This document shows positions 7,525 to 15,588 of a stretch of 64,000 nt of DNA, in pieces. The stretch spans positions 62,001 through 126,000 of the forward strand of contig NZ_FNVO01000014.1 of the NCBI RefSeq assembly GCF_900108175.1. Reading direction: 5' to 3'. Both the position numbers and the translations under genes were made by a program. The stretch comes from Thermomonospora echinospora. Its GTDB lineage: Bacteria; Actinomycetota; Actinomycetes; Streptosporangiales; Streptosporangiaceae. Below the pieces are notes generated by a model, which saw nothing but the letters and a program-made list of their open reading frames with translations, did no database searches and had not been told where the DNA came from. The stretch's first letter is position 1; every line of letters starts with the position of its first letter.

Positions 7525-7953
7525 ATGCCGCTGGGCCGCCGGGTGTCCAAGGACGTCATGGAGCGGTACGCCGCCGATCAGGAACTGGCCGGCACCTACC
7601 GTGCCAGGCTGGACGCGGCCGCCGAGGCGGAGGAGGCGTACCGGCGGGCGCGGGCCGCCGAGGCCGCGCACCCTGGCCAGGGGCTGCGCGACCTGGCGAT
7701 CGCGCTGGACAAGGCGCTGACCGAGGCACTGCTGGCCGCCGAGGCCGCCGAGCGGGTGGCGATGGGGCCCAAGACGTACGCGCCCGAGGACGCCAAGGAC
7801 AGCGGCAGGGCCCGGCGGGACGCCGAGATCGCCCGCCGCAAGGCCAAGGCCCGTCCGGCGGTGCGGCCCTGGACCGATGAGGTGGACCGGCTGCGCACCG
7901 CCCGCGAGGCGCACCGGCTCGGCCACCGGGTCGGCCCCGGCGTGGCGGCCTGA
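7525..7953 (+). CDS. Charged coiled-coil protein, unknown
   Basis: 142 aa from the ATG at 7525 (MPLGRRVSKDVMERYAADQE), with AGGAAGGA upstream. Almost wholly helical and very rich in Ala, Arg and Glu; heptad-like runs at about 25-85 (RLDAAAEAEEAYRRARAAEA) suggest a coiled coil, followed by a Lys/Arg-rich segment (RRDAEIARRKAKARPAVRPW at about 95-114). No signal, no membrane segment and no Cys of note. I do not recognise the family. The divergent TetR and the shared 140-bp upstream region make TetR control possible. An 18-bp GC repeat follows the gene. Confidence 0.65.
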   Translation: MPLGRRVSKDVMERYAADQELAGTYRARLDAAAEAEEAYRRARAAEAAHPGQGLRDLAIALDKALTEALLAAEAAERVAMGPKTYAPEDAKDSGRARRDAEIARRKAKARPAVRPWTDEVDRLRTAREAHRLGHRVGPGVAA

Positions 7954-7992
7954 CCGGCCCGGCCGACTTGGCCACTTGGTCAACTTGGCCGA

Positions 7993-8040
7993 CCCGGCCG
8001 GGACGGCCGGCCCGGCCGGGACGGCCGGCCCGGCCGGGCC
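7993..8040. repeat. 18-bp GC-only tandem repeat, 2.6 copies
   Basis: The unit CCCGGCCGGGACGGCCGG occurs exactly at 7993-8010 and 8011-8028, then the first 10 bases again. Each unit is self-complementary, so the RNA would fold strongly. It lies 40 bp after the stop of the gene at 7525 and may serve as its terminator. Confidence 0.75.
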
Positions 8041-8258
8041 GTGCCGAGACGGGCCTGGAACGAGTCGTGACGCGCGGGTCGTGACGGCCCGGGCGGGCCG
8101 TCCGGCCGGCGGCGGCGCGATGCCCGGACCCCGACGCGACCGGACGGCGCCCGGGCCGGAGGCCGTTGAGGATCTACCCGCCCGGGGGTGCGCCGGGAGG
8201 CCGGGTGCAGGACGATGCTGTGACACGTCCGTGGACGATCGGGGGACGGGGAGGTCCA

Positions 8259-8921
8259 TTGGAGTGCACGCCGCCTGACCGGCATCGCCTGCTGGAGTCC
8301 TACCAGGACGGGGTGCGGGCGATCCAGGGGCTGGCCGCCCGGGTCGAGGACTGGTCCGTGCCCACCCCCTGCGCCGAGTGGACGGCCCTGGACCTGGCCG
8401 GGCACCTGCGCTGCGTGGCCGAGAACCAGCTGGAGTACCTGCAGGACGCGCCCGACAGCCGGCTGGCCAAGCTGTTCGCGCAGAACGCGCCGTCGGCGGT
8501 GCTGATCCGCCAGCAGGCCCGGCAGAACGCCGCCGAGCTGGCGGTGCTGCCCGCCGAGTCCGGGCCGGAACGGATCATGACGTTCACCGTGTCGGCGGGC
8601 GCGTACGCCGACCTGGTGCCGGACGCCTGGGACCGCACCCATCTGATCTACCGGGGCACCAAGTACACCGTCGGCGATCACGTCGGCGCGACCTGCGTGG
8701 AATGGCACCTGCACGCCTGGGACCTGGCCCGCGCCCTCGGCCTGGACCACCGGCCCCGCGATCCGGAGGTGCTGGTGGCGGCCTGGCACTGGGGGGTGCC
8801 CCACCTGCCGCTGACCGGCGCCGACCCGTGGCGGTCGGTGCTGGGCTCGTCGGGCCGCTCGCCGCGGTGGCCCGCCGCCGACCGGGAACTGGGCAAGCGG
8901 CGGATCACCCGCGCGCGGTGA
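8259..8921 (+). CDS. Maleylpyruvate isomerase-fold (MDMPI/DinB-like) protein
   Basis: 220 aa. I favour the TTG at 8259 because GGGGAGG sits 5 nt upstream; a GTG at 8220 is the alternative. The N-terminal mycothiol-dependent maleylpyruvate isomerase domain is clear: TPPDRHRLLESYQDGVRAIQ, then WSVPTPCAEWTALDLAGHLR at about 35-54 with the typical H, and a second metal-type motif TCVEWHLHAWDLARALGL at about 145-162 (E/H-x3-H). Such proteins bind a divalent metal and use mycothiol as cofactor or substrate; most are uncharacterised detoxification enzymes. It is followed by the nitrate locus but is not obviously part of it. Confidence 0.85.
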   Translation: MECTPPDRHRLLESYQDGVRAIQGLAARVEDWSVPTPCAEWTALDLAGHLRCVAENQLEYLQDAPDSRLAKLFAQNAPSAVLIRQQARQNAAELAVLPAESGPERIMTFTVSAGAYADLVPDAWDRTHLIYRGTKYTVGDHVGATCVEWHLHAWDLARALGLDHRPRDPEVLVAAWHWGVPHLPLTGADPWRSVLGSSGRSPRWPAADRELGKRRITRAR

Positions 8922-8950
8922 CGGCCCCCGCCCGCCTTTCACAGGCGAAT

Positions 8951-8988
8951 GTTTCGGCTGTGCGCAGGATGTATCACCACGGGCACAC
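8951..8988. promoter_or_regulatory. Weak GlnR-like periodic site upstream of narK
   Basis: On the minus strand the 5-mers GTGTG, GTGAT, TGCGC and GAAAC follow each other with 6-bp gaps (11-bp period), the GlnR-box geometry. Only GAAAC and GTGAT are close to the consensus half-sites. It lies 71-108 bp before the narK start. Confidence 0.35.
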
Positions 8989-9023
8989 CGGCCGCGGCCG
9001 GCCGTAACGCGGCGTTCCTAACT

Positions 9024-9049
9024 TCCAGGTGTCCACTCAGACACCTGGA
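9024..9049 (+). promoter_or_regulatory. Leader hairpin covering the narK ribosome site
   Basis: A 10-bp perfect inverted repeat, TCCAGGTGTC (9024-9033) and GACACCTGGA (9040-9049), with a 6-nt loop. The right arm runs into the Shine-Dalgarno GGAGG (9047-9051) 7 nt before the narK ATG, so the folded mRNA would hide part of it. It could instead be a protein operator. Confidence 0.6.
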
Positions 9050-9058
9050 GGCAGAGCA

Positions 9059-10462
9059 ATGACGGTTCTGACCGACCCTGGCAGGGGCCGGGCGGCCGCC
9101 GCGGCCACCCCCGAGACGAAGGGCGGCCGCTGGATCGACCACTGGGAGCCGGACGACGAGGGCTTCTGGGCACGGACCGGACGCCGGGTCGCCGCGCGCA
9201 ACCTGGTCTTCTCCATCCTCACCGAGCACCTCGGGTTCTGCGTCTGGCTGCTGTGGAGCATCGCGGTGCTCAACCTGAACTCCGTCGGCATGCAACTGTC
9301 GGTGGGCCAGGTGCTGTGGCTGACCACGCTGCCCAACCTGGTCGGCGCGGCGATGCGCATCCCCTACACCTTCGCCCCGGCCCGGTTCGGCGGGCGCAAC
9401 TGGACGATCGTCAGCGCCCTGCTGCTGGTGGTCCCGTGCGGGCTGTTCGTCTACGCGATCGAGAACCCCGACATCCCCTATTGGGCGCTGCTGGTGATCG
9501 CGGCGACCACCGGCCTGGGCGGCGGCAACTTCGCCTCCTCGATGGCCAACATCACCCACTTCTACCCGGCCGACAGGCAGGGCCTGCCGCTAGGGCTCAA
9601 CGCGGCGGGTGGCAACCTGGGCACCAGCGTCACCCAACTGGCGATGCCGCCGCTGATCGTGGCGTTCGGCCTGGTGGCGGTCGGCTGGGTGTGGATGCCG
9701 TTCATCCTGCTGGCCGCCGTGTGCGCCTACTTCTTCATGAACAACCTGCGCCAGGCGACCTCCGCCTACACGCTGCGGGAGATGGGCGCGATCTGCCGGC
9801 AGCCGCAGACGGTCGTGATGTCGGTGCTCTACATCGGCACGTTCGGGTCGTTCATCGGCTACTCGTTCTCCTTCGGGGTGCTGATCAAGTCGCAGTTCCC
9901 CGACATCAAGGGGGCCGACTTCATCTGGCTGGGCGCGTTCGCCGGCTCGCTGGCCCGCCCGCTGGGCGGTTGGCTGGCCGACCGGTTCGGCGGGGCGCGG
10001 GTCACCGCGGTGGACTTCCTGCTGATGGCGGCGGGCATCGGCGCGGTGGCGGCGGCGGTGCGGGCCGGTAGCTGGCCGCTGTTCCTGGCGGCGTTCCTGC
10101 TGGTGTTCGTGACCACCGGCATCGGCAACGGCTCGACCTACAAGATGATCCCGGCGATCTTCAAGACCAAGGCGCTGGAGCGGGTGGACACCGCCGACCC
10201 CGCGGCGGTGGCACGGGCCATGGCCACGGCCCGGCGCAACGCGGCGGCGGCGATCGGCATCACCTCGTCGGTCGGCGCGTTCGGCGGGGTGCTCATCCAG
10301 CAGTCCTTCCGGATCTCGCTGGAGGAGACCTCGGGCATCGGCCCCGCCCTGGTCGGCCTGACGGTCTTCTACGGGCTGTGCATGCTGCTCACCTGGGCGG
10401 TCTACCTGCGCAAGGTCCGGGTCGGCGACACCAGGACGAGCCTGGCGCAGGCGGGGGTCTGA
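9059..10462 (+). CDS. narK: Nitrate/nitrite transporter, MFS (NarK/NasA type)
   Basis: 467 aa from the ATG at 9059 (MTVLTDPGRG), 7 nt after GGAGG. Major facilitator with about 12 helices. Nitrate-porter features: the cytosolic lead GGRWIDHWEPDDEGFWARTG at about 22-41, RIPYTFAPARFGGRNWTI (about 100-117), and two glycine-rich nitrate signature stretches, GLGGGNFASSMANITHFYP at about 155-173 and GIGNGSTYKMIPAIF at about 355-369. It imports nitrate and/or exports nitrite across the cytoplasmic membrane for the nitrate and nitrite reductases 1.3-9 kb downstream. Two leftward genes (10644, 10949) separate it from the nitrate reductase gene. Probably under GlnR/NnaR control. Confidence 0.95.
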   Translation: MTVLTDPGRGRAAAAATPETKGGRWIDHWEPDDEGFWARTGRRVAARNLVFSILTEHLGFCVWLLWSIAVLNLNSVGMQLSVGQVLWLTTLPNLVGAAMRIPYTFAPARFGGRNWTIVSALLLVVPCGLFVYAIENPDIPYWALLVIAATTGLGGGNFASSMANITHFYPADRQGLPLGLNAAGGNLGTSVTQLAMPPLIVAFGLVAVGWVWMPFILLAAVCAYFFMNNLRQATSAYTLREMGAICRQPQTVVMSVLYIGTFGSFIGYSFSFGVLIKSQFPDIKGADFIWLGAFAGSLARPLGGWLADRFGGARVTAVDFLLMAAGIGAVAAAVRAGSWPLFLAAFLLVFVTTGIGNGSTYKMIPAIFKTKALERVDTADPAAVARAMATARRNAAAAIGITSSVGAFGGVLIQQSFRISLEETSGIGPALVGLTVFYGLCMLLTWAVYLRKVRVGDTRTSLAQAGV

Positions 10463-10548
10463 CAGGCGGGCCCGGTTCCCGCGGCCGTCTCCGTCGCCGG
10501 GGCTCCCGACCCCCGCCGCGGTGGCGGGACGGCGGGACCGGGCGTGGG

Positions 10549-10578
10549 CGCGGCGCCGGTGACCTCACCGGCGCCGCG
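10549..10578. terminator. Bidirectional hairpin terminator
   Basis: A perfect 14-bp stem (CGCGGCGCCGGTGA / TCACCGGCGCCGCG) with a 2-nt turn lies between the convergent narK and the Cys-rich gene at 10644. There is no T tract. Confidence 0.7.
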
Positions 10579-10643
10579 TCGCCGTGAACGGAGCGGACGA
10601 GCTTGAGGGGCCGAGGTCTGGGGGCGTTCCCGTGCGGAACGGG

Positions 10644-10886
10644 TCAGACGTGGTCGGCGACCAAGTCCGCGCTGTCGGGTTCGGCGGTGCGGGCACAGTG
10701 CGCGCAGCAGTAGAAGCGCCCGTTCACCTCCATGCCGTGGCCGAGGATCCGGCACGAGCAGTGCTCGCAGATCGGCGCCAGTTTGGTGACGGCACATTCG
10801 AACGAATCGAACGTGTGCACCGCTCCCTGCGCGTGCACTTCGAAGGACATCTCGTACTCGTTGCCGCAGACCTCGCACTCGGCCAT
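10644..10886 (-). CDS. Small Cys-rich protein, prokaryotic metallothionein-like
   Basis: 80 aa from the ATG at 10886, with GGGGGAG upstream. Ten Cys and five His: CEVCGN at the start, CAVTKLAPICEHCSCRILGH at about 31-50 and RFYCCAHCARTAEP at about 57-70. The last block (YCC-x-H-C-A) resembles the C-terminal end of bacterial SmtA/BmtA metallothioneins. It should bind Zn or other soft metals as a cytoplasmic ribbon or thiolate cluster. It lies inside the nitrate locus but on the opposite strand, convergent with narK; a link to Mo/Fe enzyme assembly is only speculation. Confidence 0.75.
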   Translation of the reverse strand: MAECEVCGNEYEMSFEVHAQGAVHTFDSFECAVTKLAPICEHCSCRILGHGMEVNGRFYCCAHCARTAEPDSADLVADHV

Positions 10887-10948
10887 GGCGTTCTCCCCCT
10901 GTTTCGCCTGTGGTGTACGCAGGCGACCTACCCGGCGGAGCCGCCTTA

Positions 10949-11449
10949 CTACCGTGCGGAGCGCAGACCGGGGCCGAAGCTGGGCTCGTGGCCGTTCTCC
11001 AGGTAGATCGCCCGGCCCTCGGCGATGCCGCGCAGGCTGGGCTCCATGCGGCGGGCGATGTGCGGGGCGGCCAACTCGGGGATCTTCTCGGGGGAGACCA
11101 GCGTGTGGTCCGACAGCTCGTCGGCGGGCAGCCGGATGCCGGTGATCTCCTCGGCGGTGACGCTCCCGCCGAACACGAACACGTTGACCGCGTCGATCCC
11201 CTCCTGCGGCGGGCCCCAGTCCACGCAGGCCAGCCCGTCCAGCCGGGGTGTGAAGCCGAGCTCCTCCTGGCATTCGCGCAGGCAGGCGGCCAGCGGGGAC
11301 TCGCCGTGTTCGATCACTCCGCCCGGCAGGAACCAGCCCTCCTTGTAGGTGGGCTTGACCAGCAGCACCCGGCCCAGGTCGTCCAGGAGCAGAGCCGCGG
11401 CGGCGCCTCGGGTGCGGGGGAGGGAGGCGTAGTAAGCAACGTCGGGCAT
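10949..11449 (-). CDS. NUDIX hydrolase
   Basis: 166 aa from ATG. A complete Nudix box is present at about 43-65: GGVIEHGESPLAACLRECQE followed by ELGF, i.e. G-x5-E-x7-R-E-x2-E-E-x-G-F. Flanking strands RGAAAALLLDDLGRVLLVKP and KEGWFLPGG are standard. It should hydrolyse a nucleoside diphosphate linked to X using Mg; the substrate cannot be predicted. It may be co-transcribed with the Cys-rich gene 63 bp downstream. Upstream it is divergent from the nitrate reductase gene, so it shares that 296-bp promoter region. Confidence 0.92.
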   Translation of the reverse strand: MPDVAYYASLPRTRGAAAALLLDDLGRVLLVKPTYKEGWFLPGGVIEHGESPLAACLRECQEELGFTPRLDGLACVDWGPPQEGIDAVNVFVFGGSVTAEEITGIRLPADELSDHTLVSPEKIPELAAPHIARRMEPSLRGIAEGRAIYLENGHEPSFGPGLRSAR

Positions 11450-11684
11450 GGGATGAGGCTAAGCCGTGCCCGGGACCCCCTTCCTAGGGGTCGGCCGCAA
11501 TGATCCGCAGTGGCCGCCGGGGCCGTCGATCCGTTCGAGGCCGCTTTCCCGAGCGCCGAATGAAATTCTCACGCCGATGAGAACAGCGGACCCGCGACCG
11601 GTGTGCCGCCGCGGCGCCGCACCGGGGTGGAGCGTGCCAAAAGCAGGGCTCTGACCTCTGTGAACGCGGCCTCGTGAGCCGCTT

Positions 11685-11722
11685 TTAACACCAGGGACAC
11701 CGGCGGGACCCACCCGCGAAAC
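11685..11722 (+). promoter_or_regulatory. GlnR-type box before nitrate reductase gene
   Basis: Four half-sites with exact 6-bp spacers: TTAAC (11685), GACAC (11696), GACCC (11707) and GAAAC (11718). The published actinomycete GlnR consensus is gTnAC-n6-GaAAC repeated; the first and last fit best. The last half-site ends 23 bp before the start codon. The same block, with shared flanks (GCTTTTAACA and CCGCGAAACGCC), recurs before nirB. Confidence 0.65.
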
Positions 11723-11745
11723 GCCCCCCGCACACGATCTGGGCC

Positions 11746-13884
11746 ATGGCGGTGAGTGAACATCTGAGGGCGGACGGTCCCGCCGGCGCGCCGGCGACGG
11801 CCGACACGCCTACCCACTGCCCGTACTGCGCCCTGCAGTGCGGCATGACGGTGGGCGGCGGCCCGGTGCGGGTGGCGCCCCGCGAGGATGTCCCGGCCAA
11901 CCGCGGCGGGCTGTGCCAGAAGGGCTGGACGGCCGCCGAGCTGCTGACCGTCCCCGACCGGCTGACCACGCCGCTGATGCGGGCGCACCTGGGCGCGCCG
12001 CTGGAGCCGTGTGGCTGGGACGAGGCGCTGGACCGGATCGCCGCCGAGATCGGCCGGCTGCAGGCCCGGCACGGCCGGGACGTGATCGGTGTCTTCGGCG
12101 GCGGCGGGCTCACCAACGAGAAGGCCTACCAGCTCGGCAAGTTCGCCCGGATCGCGCTGCGCACCTCGCAGATCGACTACAACGGCCGGTTCTGCATGTC
12201 CTCGGCCGCCGCCGCGCTGAACCGGGCGTTCGGGCTGGACCGGGGGTTGCCGGGGCCGATCACCGACGTGGCTCGGGCCGACGCGGTCATGCTGGTCGGC
12301 GGGAACGTGGCCGAGACCATGCCGCCGTTCATGCGGCACGTGACCGAGATGCGCGAGCGCGGCGGCGCGCTGATCGTCGTCGATCCGCGCCGCACCGCCA
12401 CCGCCCGGCAGGCCGACCTGCACCTGCAGACGACGCCGGGTACCGACCTGGCGCTGGCCAACGGCATGCTGTACCTGGCCGTGGAGGAGGGCCTGCTCGA
12501 CGAGACGTTCATCGCCGAGCGCACCGGCGGGTTCGAGGCGGTGCGCCGGTCGGTCAACACCTACTGGCCGGACCGGGTCGAGCGCATCACCGGGGTGCCG
12601 GTGCCGCAGCTGCGCGAGGCGGTCCGGCTGCTGGGGCGGGGCGTGCGGTCGCTGATCCTGACCGCGCGCGGCGCCGAGCAGCACGCCCGCGGCACCGACA
12701 CCGTGACCGCCTTCATCAACCTGGCGCTGGCCCTAGGGCTGCCCGGCCGGGAAGGCGGCGGCTACGGCTGCCTGACCGGACAGGGCAACGGGCAGGGCGG
12801 GCGCGAGCACGGCCAGAAGGCCGACCAGCTGCCCGGCTACCGCCGGATCGACGACCCGGCGGCCCGCGCGCACGTCGCCGCCGTGTGGGGGGTGGATCCA
12901 CAGATCATCCCCGGCCCCGGCCGTTCGGCCTACGAACTGCTGGACGCGCTCGGCACCGACGACGGGCCAAGGGCGCTGCTGCTGTTCGGCTCCAACCCGG
13001 TGGTGTCGGCGCCGCGCGCGGACCGGATCGAGGAACGGCTGAACGCGCTGGACCTGCTGGTGGTGTCGGACTTCGTGCTGTCGGAGACCGCGCGCCGCGC
13101 CGACGTCGTGCTGCCCACCATGCAGTGGGCCGAGGAGTCCGGGACGCTGACCAACCTGGAGGGCCGGGTGCTGCGGCGCCGGCGGGCGGTGCCGGCGCCG
13201 GCGGGGGTCCGCAGCGACCTGGAGATCCTCGCCGCGCTGGCCGGCCGGCTCGGCGCCCCGGGCACCTGGAGCACCGAGCCCGCCGAGGTGTTCGACGAGC
13301 TGCGGGCCGCCAGCGCCGGCGGGCCCGCCGACTACTCCGGCATCACCTACCAGCGGATCGAGAAGGAGGGCGGGGTGTTCTGGCCGTGCCCGGCCGAGGA
13401 CCACCCCGGCACCCCCCGCCCGTTCCTAGACCGCTTCCACACCCCGGACGGGCGGGCCCGGTTCATCCCGGTCGAGCACGGCCGCGGCGCCGCCGAGGGC
13501 ATCGATGAGGACTATCCCGTCTACCTGACGACGGGCCGGGTGCTGGCGCACTACCAGAGCGGCGCGCAGACCCGGCGGATCGGCCCGCTGGTGGAGGCCT
13601 CGCCCGAGCCGTTCGCCGAGATGCATCCCGATCTGGCCGACCGGCTCGGCGTGACCGACGGCATGGACGTGCGGGTGACCAGCAGGCGCGGCACCGTCGT
13701 CGTCCGGGCGCGGCTGGTGGAGTCGATCCGGCACGACACCGTGTTCATCCCCTTCCACTGGGCGGGGGAGGGCCGCGCCAACCTGCTGACCAACCCCGCG
13801 CTCGACCCGACGTCACGGATGCCGGAGTTCAAGGTGTGCGCCGTGCGGGTCGAGCCGCATGAGCCGAACGGAGCCGATCAGTGA
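11746..13884 (+). CDS. nasA: Assimilatory nitrate reductase, molybdopterin catalytic subunit
   Basis: 712 aa from ATG. The N-terminal [4Fe-4S] site is C25-x2-C28-x3-C32-x24-C57 (HCPYCALQCGM ... GGLCQKGW), as in periplasmic/assimilatory nitrate reductases. The molybdopterin-binding body follows: GVFGGGGLTNEKAYQLGKFA, the active-site Cys region YNGRFCMSSAAAALNRAFG (about 145-163), and LTGQGNGQGGREHGQKADQL at about 343-362. The C-terminal MGD domain runs from about 580 (YLTTGRVLAHYQSGAQTRR). No Tat signal, so cytoplasmic. It reduces nitrate to nitrite with electrons from the FAD protein encoded next. The stop overlaps the next GTG start by 4 bp. Also called nasC/narB in other genera. Confidence 0.95.
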   Translation: MAVSEHLRADGPAGAPATADTPTHCPYCALQCGMTVGGGPVRVAPREDVPANRGGLCQKGWTAAELLTVPDRLTTPLMRAHLGAPLEPCGWDEALDRIAAEIGRLQARHGRDVIGVFGGGGLTNEKAYQLGKFARIALRTSQIDYNGRFCMSSAAAALNRAFGLDRGLPGPITDVARADAVMLVGGNVAETMPPFMRHVTEMRERGGALIVVDPRRTATARQADLHLQTTPGTDLALANGMLYLAVEEGLLDETFIAERTGGFEAVRRSVNTYWPDRVERITGVPVPQLREAVRLLGRGVRSLILTARGAEQHARGTDTVTAFINLALALGLPGREGGGYGCLTGQGNGQGGREHGQKADQLPGYRRIDDPAARAHVAAVWGVDPQIIPGPGRSAYELLDALGTDDGPRALLLFGSNPVVSAPRADRIEERLNALDLLVVSDFVLSETARRADVVLPTMQWAEESGTLTNLEGRVLRRRRAVPAPAGVRSDLEILAALAGRLGAPGTWSTEPAEVFDELRAASAGGPADYSGITYQRIEKEGGVFWPCPAEDHPGTPRPFLDRFHTPDGRARFIPVEHGRGAAEGIDEDYPVYLTTGRVLAHYQSGAQTRRIGPLVEASPEPFAEMHPDLADRLGVTDGMDVRVTSRRGTVVVRARLVESIRHDTVFIPFHWAGEGRANLLTNPALDPTSRMPEFKVCAVRVEPHEPNGADQ

Positions 13885-15437
13885 CCCAGCCATCGGGGAG
13901 CCAGGGGAACGAGGGAATCGTCGTCGTCGGGAACGGCATGGCCGGATCCCGGTTCGTCACCGAGATGCGCGAGCGCGACCCGCGCGTGCCGCTGACGGTG
14001 TTCGGCGCCGAGCCGCAGCAGCCCTACAACCGGGTGCTGCTGTCGAACGTGCTGGCGGGGGCGGCGCGGCCGGACCAGATCGGGCTGGTGGACCCGGCCT
14101 GGTACGCCGCCCACGACGTGGACGCCCGGCTCGGCGTCGAGGTCACCCGCATCGACCGGCGGGCCCGGCTGGTGTACTCCGGCGACGGCGGCGTCACCCC
14201 CTACGGGACGCTGGTGATCGCCACCGGCAGCACCGCGTTCGTGCCGCCGATCCCCGGCACCGGGGACGGACTGCCCGCCGGGGCGCTGGTCTTCCGCACC
14301 CTGGACGACTGCCGCCGGATCCTGGAGGCCGCCGGTACCACCGGGCGCGCCGTGGTGGTCGGCGGCGGCCTGCTGGGCATCGAGGCGGCCCGCGGGCTGG
14401 CCGGGCGCGGCCTGGCGGTGACGGTGGTGCACCTGGCCGGGCACCTCATGGAACGTCAGCTCGACCCCGGTGCCGGGAGGGTACTGGCGCGGACCCTCGC
14501 GCGCCTGGGCGTCCACACCCGCCTGGAGGCCCAGGTCTCCGCGCTGCGGACCGAGCCGGTCCCACAGGGCGACGACGTCGGCGGAGCGCGGACCCCGTCC
14601 CAGGGGCAGGCCGCCCGCTCCGGTGCGGACGGCGGGCCGGGGGCGCGGGTCACCGGGGTCGAACTGGCCACCGGCGAGTTCCTGCCGGGAGACCTGGTGA
14701 TCCTGGCCTGCGGGGTGCGCCCGGACGTGGCGCTGGCGCGCGAGGCGGGGCTGGCCGTGGACCGCGGGATCGTGGTGGACGAGATGCTGCGTTCGGTCAC
14801 CGACCCGTCGGTGCGGGCGATCGGCGAGTGCTCCCAGTACGGCGGGACGGTGTACGGGCTGGTGGCTCCGGCCTGGGAGCAGGCGGCCGTCCTCGCCGAC
14901 CTGCTCGCCGGGACCGACGAGGCGGCCCGCTTCACCGGCGCCCGGCAGATCACCCGGCTCAAGGCCGCCAGCGTGGAACTGGCGGCGATGGGGGAGACCC
15001 AGCACGGCGACGAGGACCCGGAGGTGGAGGTGGTGCAGTTCGCCGACCCCGCCCGCGGCACCTACAAGAAGGTCGTCATCAAGGACGACCGGCTGATCGG
15101 CGCGATCCTGCTGGGGGAGACCGGCACCGCGGGCATGCTCACCCAGCTGTACGACCGGGCGGCGCCGCTGCCGTCGGACCGCCTCAGCCTGCTGTTCCCG
15201 GGCGTGAACGGCGCCGCGGTCAGCGACTCGCCGGTGCGGATGCCCGACGCGGCGACGGTCTGCCACTGCAACAACGTCTCCAAGGGGCAGATCCGCGCCT
15301 GCTGGGAGCAGGGCGCCCGCACCGCCGAGGAGGTGGCCGCGCGCACCCGGGCGAGCACGGGCTGCGGAAGCTGCCGCGACGCGGTGGAGGGCATCGTCTG
15401 CTGGCTGGACGAGCAGGAGGCGGCCCCCGCCGGGTGA
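13881..15437 (+). CDS. FAD/NAD(P)-dependent oxidoreductase with BFD-like [2Fe-2S] domain
   Basis: 518 aa from the GTG at 13881 overlapping the nitrate reductase stop. An N-terminal FAD-binding GIVVVGNGMAGSRFV (about 12-26), a second Rossmann motif AVVVGGGLLGIEAARGLAGR (about 155-174), and NirB-like IGECSQYGGTVYGLVAPAWE (about 313-332). The C-terminal BFD-type [2Fe-2S] ligands are VCHCNNVSKG and STGCGSCRD (about 456-500). It is homologous to the front half of NirB and most likely passes electrons from NAD(P)H to the nitrate reductase subunit. Odd: a Gly/Pro/Arg-rich insertion at about 230-258 (VPQGDDVGGARTPSQGQAAR) where NirB has a short turn. Confidence 0.92.
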   Translation: MTQPSGSQGNEGIVVVGNGMAGSRFVTEMRERDPRVPLTVFGAEPQQPYNRVLLSNVLAGAARPDQIGLVDPAWYAAHDVDARLGVEVTRIDRRARLVYSGDGGVTPYGTLVIATGSTAFVPPIPGTGDGLPAGALVFRTLDDCRRILEAAGTTGRAVVVGGGLLGIEAARGLAGRGLAVTVVHLAGHLMERQLDPGAGRVLARTLARLGVHTRLEAQVSALRTEPVPQGDDVGGARTPSQGQAARSGADGGPGARVTGVELATGEFLPGDLVILACGVRPDVALAREAGLAVDRGIVVDEMLRSVTDPSVRAIGECSQYGGTVYGLVAPAWEQAAVLADLLAGTDEAARFTGARQITRLKAASVELAAMGETQHGDEDPEVEVVQFADPARGTYKKVVIKDDRLIGAILLGETGTAGMLTQLYDRAAPLPSDRLSLLFPGVNGAAVSDSPVRMPDAATVCHCNNVSKGQIRACWEQGARTAEEVAARTRASTGCGSCRDAVEGIVCWLDEQEAAPAG

Positions 15438-15450
15438 GCCGCCGGCCACC

Positions 15451-15500
15451 GAACCCGTCATGTCGCCATGAAGGTCCCGAACCCGTCATGTCTCCATGAA
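15451..15500. repeat. 22-bp direct repeat, two copies, period 28
   Basis: Two copies at 15451-15472 and 15479-15500 start GAACCCGTCATGTC and end CCATGAA; they differ at one base. Each contains the small inverted repeat TCATG-n4-CATGA. The terminator stem at 15508 begins with the same GAACCCG at the next period. Confidence 0.75.
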
Positions 15501-15507
15501 CGCCCCC

Positions 15508-15540
15508 GAACCCGCCGATTACCGGCGGGTTCTCTCTTTT
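15508..15540 (+). terminator. Rho-independent terminator between nitrate reductase operon and nirB
   Basis: A 10-bp stem GAACCCGCCG / CGGCGGGTTC with a 5-nt loop, followed by the T-rich tail TCTCTCTTTT. One of the few canonical terminators in the window. Confidence 0.85.
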
Positions 15541-15588
15541 GTGGCAGGTCACAGGATGACCACGAAAGGATTTCAAGGTGAGCGGCTT

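Noticed and set aside
7993-8040. CRISPR-like repeat array
   Set aside because: Units are contiguous without spacers and consist only of GC palindromes; no cas genes.
15451-15532. CRISPR array of two or three units
   Set aside because: Gaps are 6-7 bp, far too short for spacers, and the last unit is a terminator stem.
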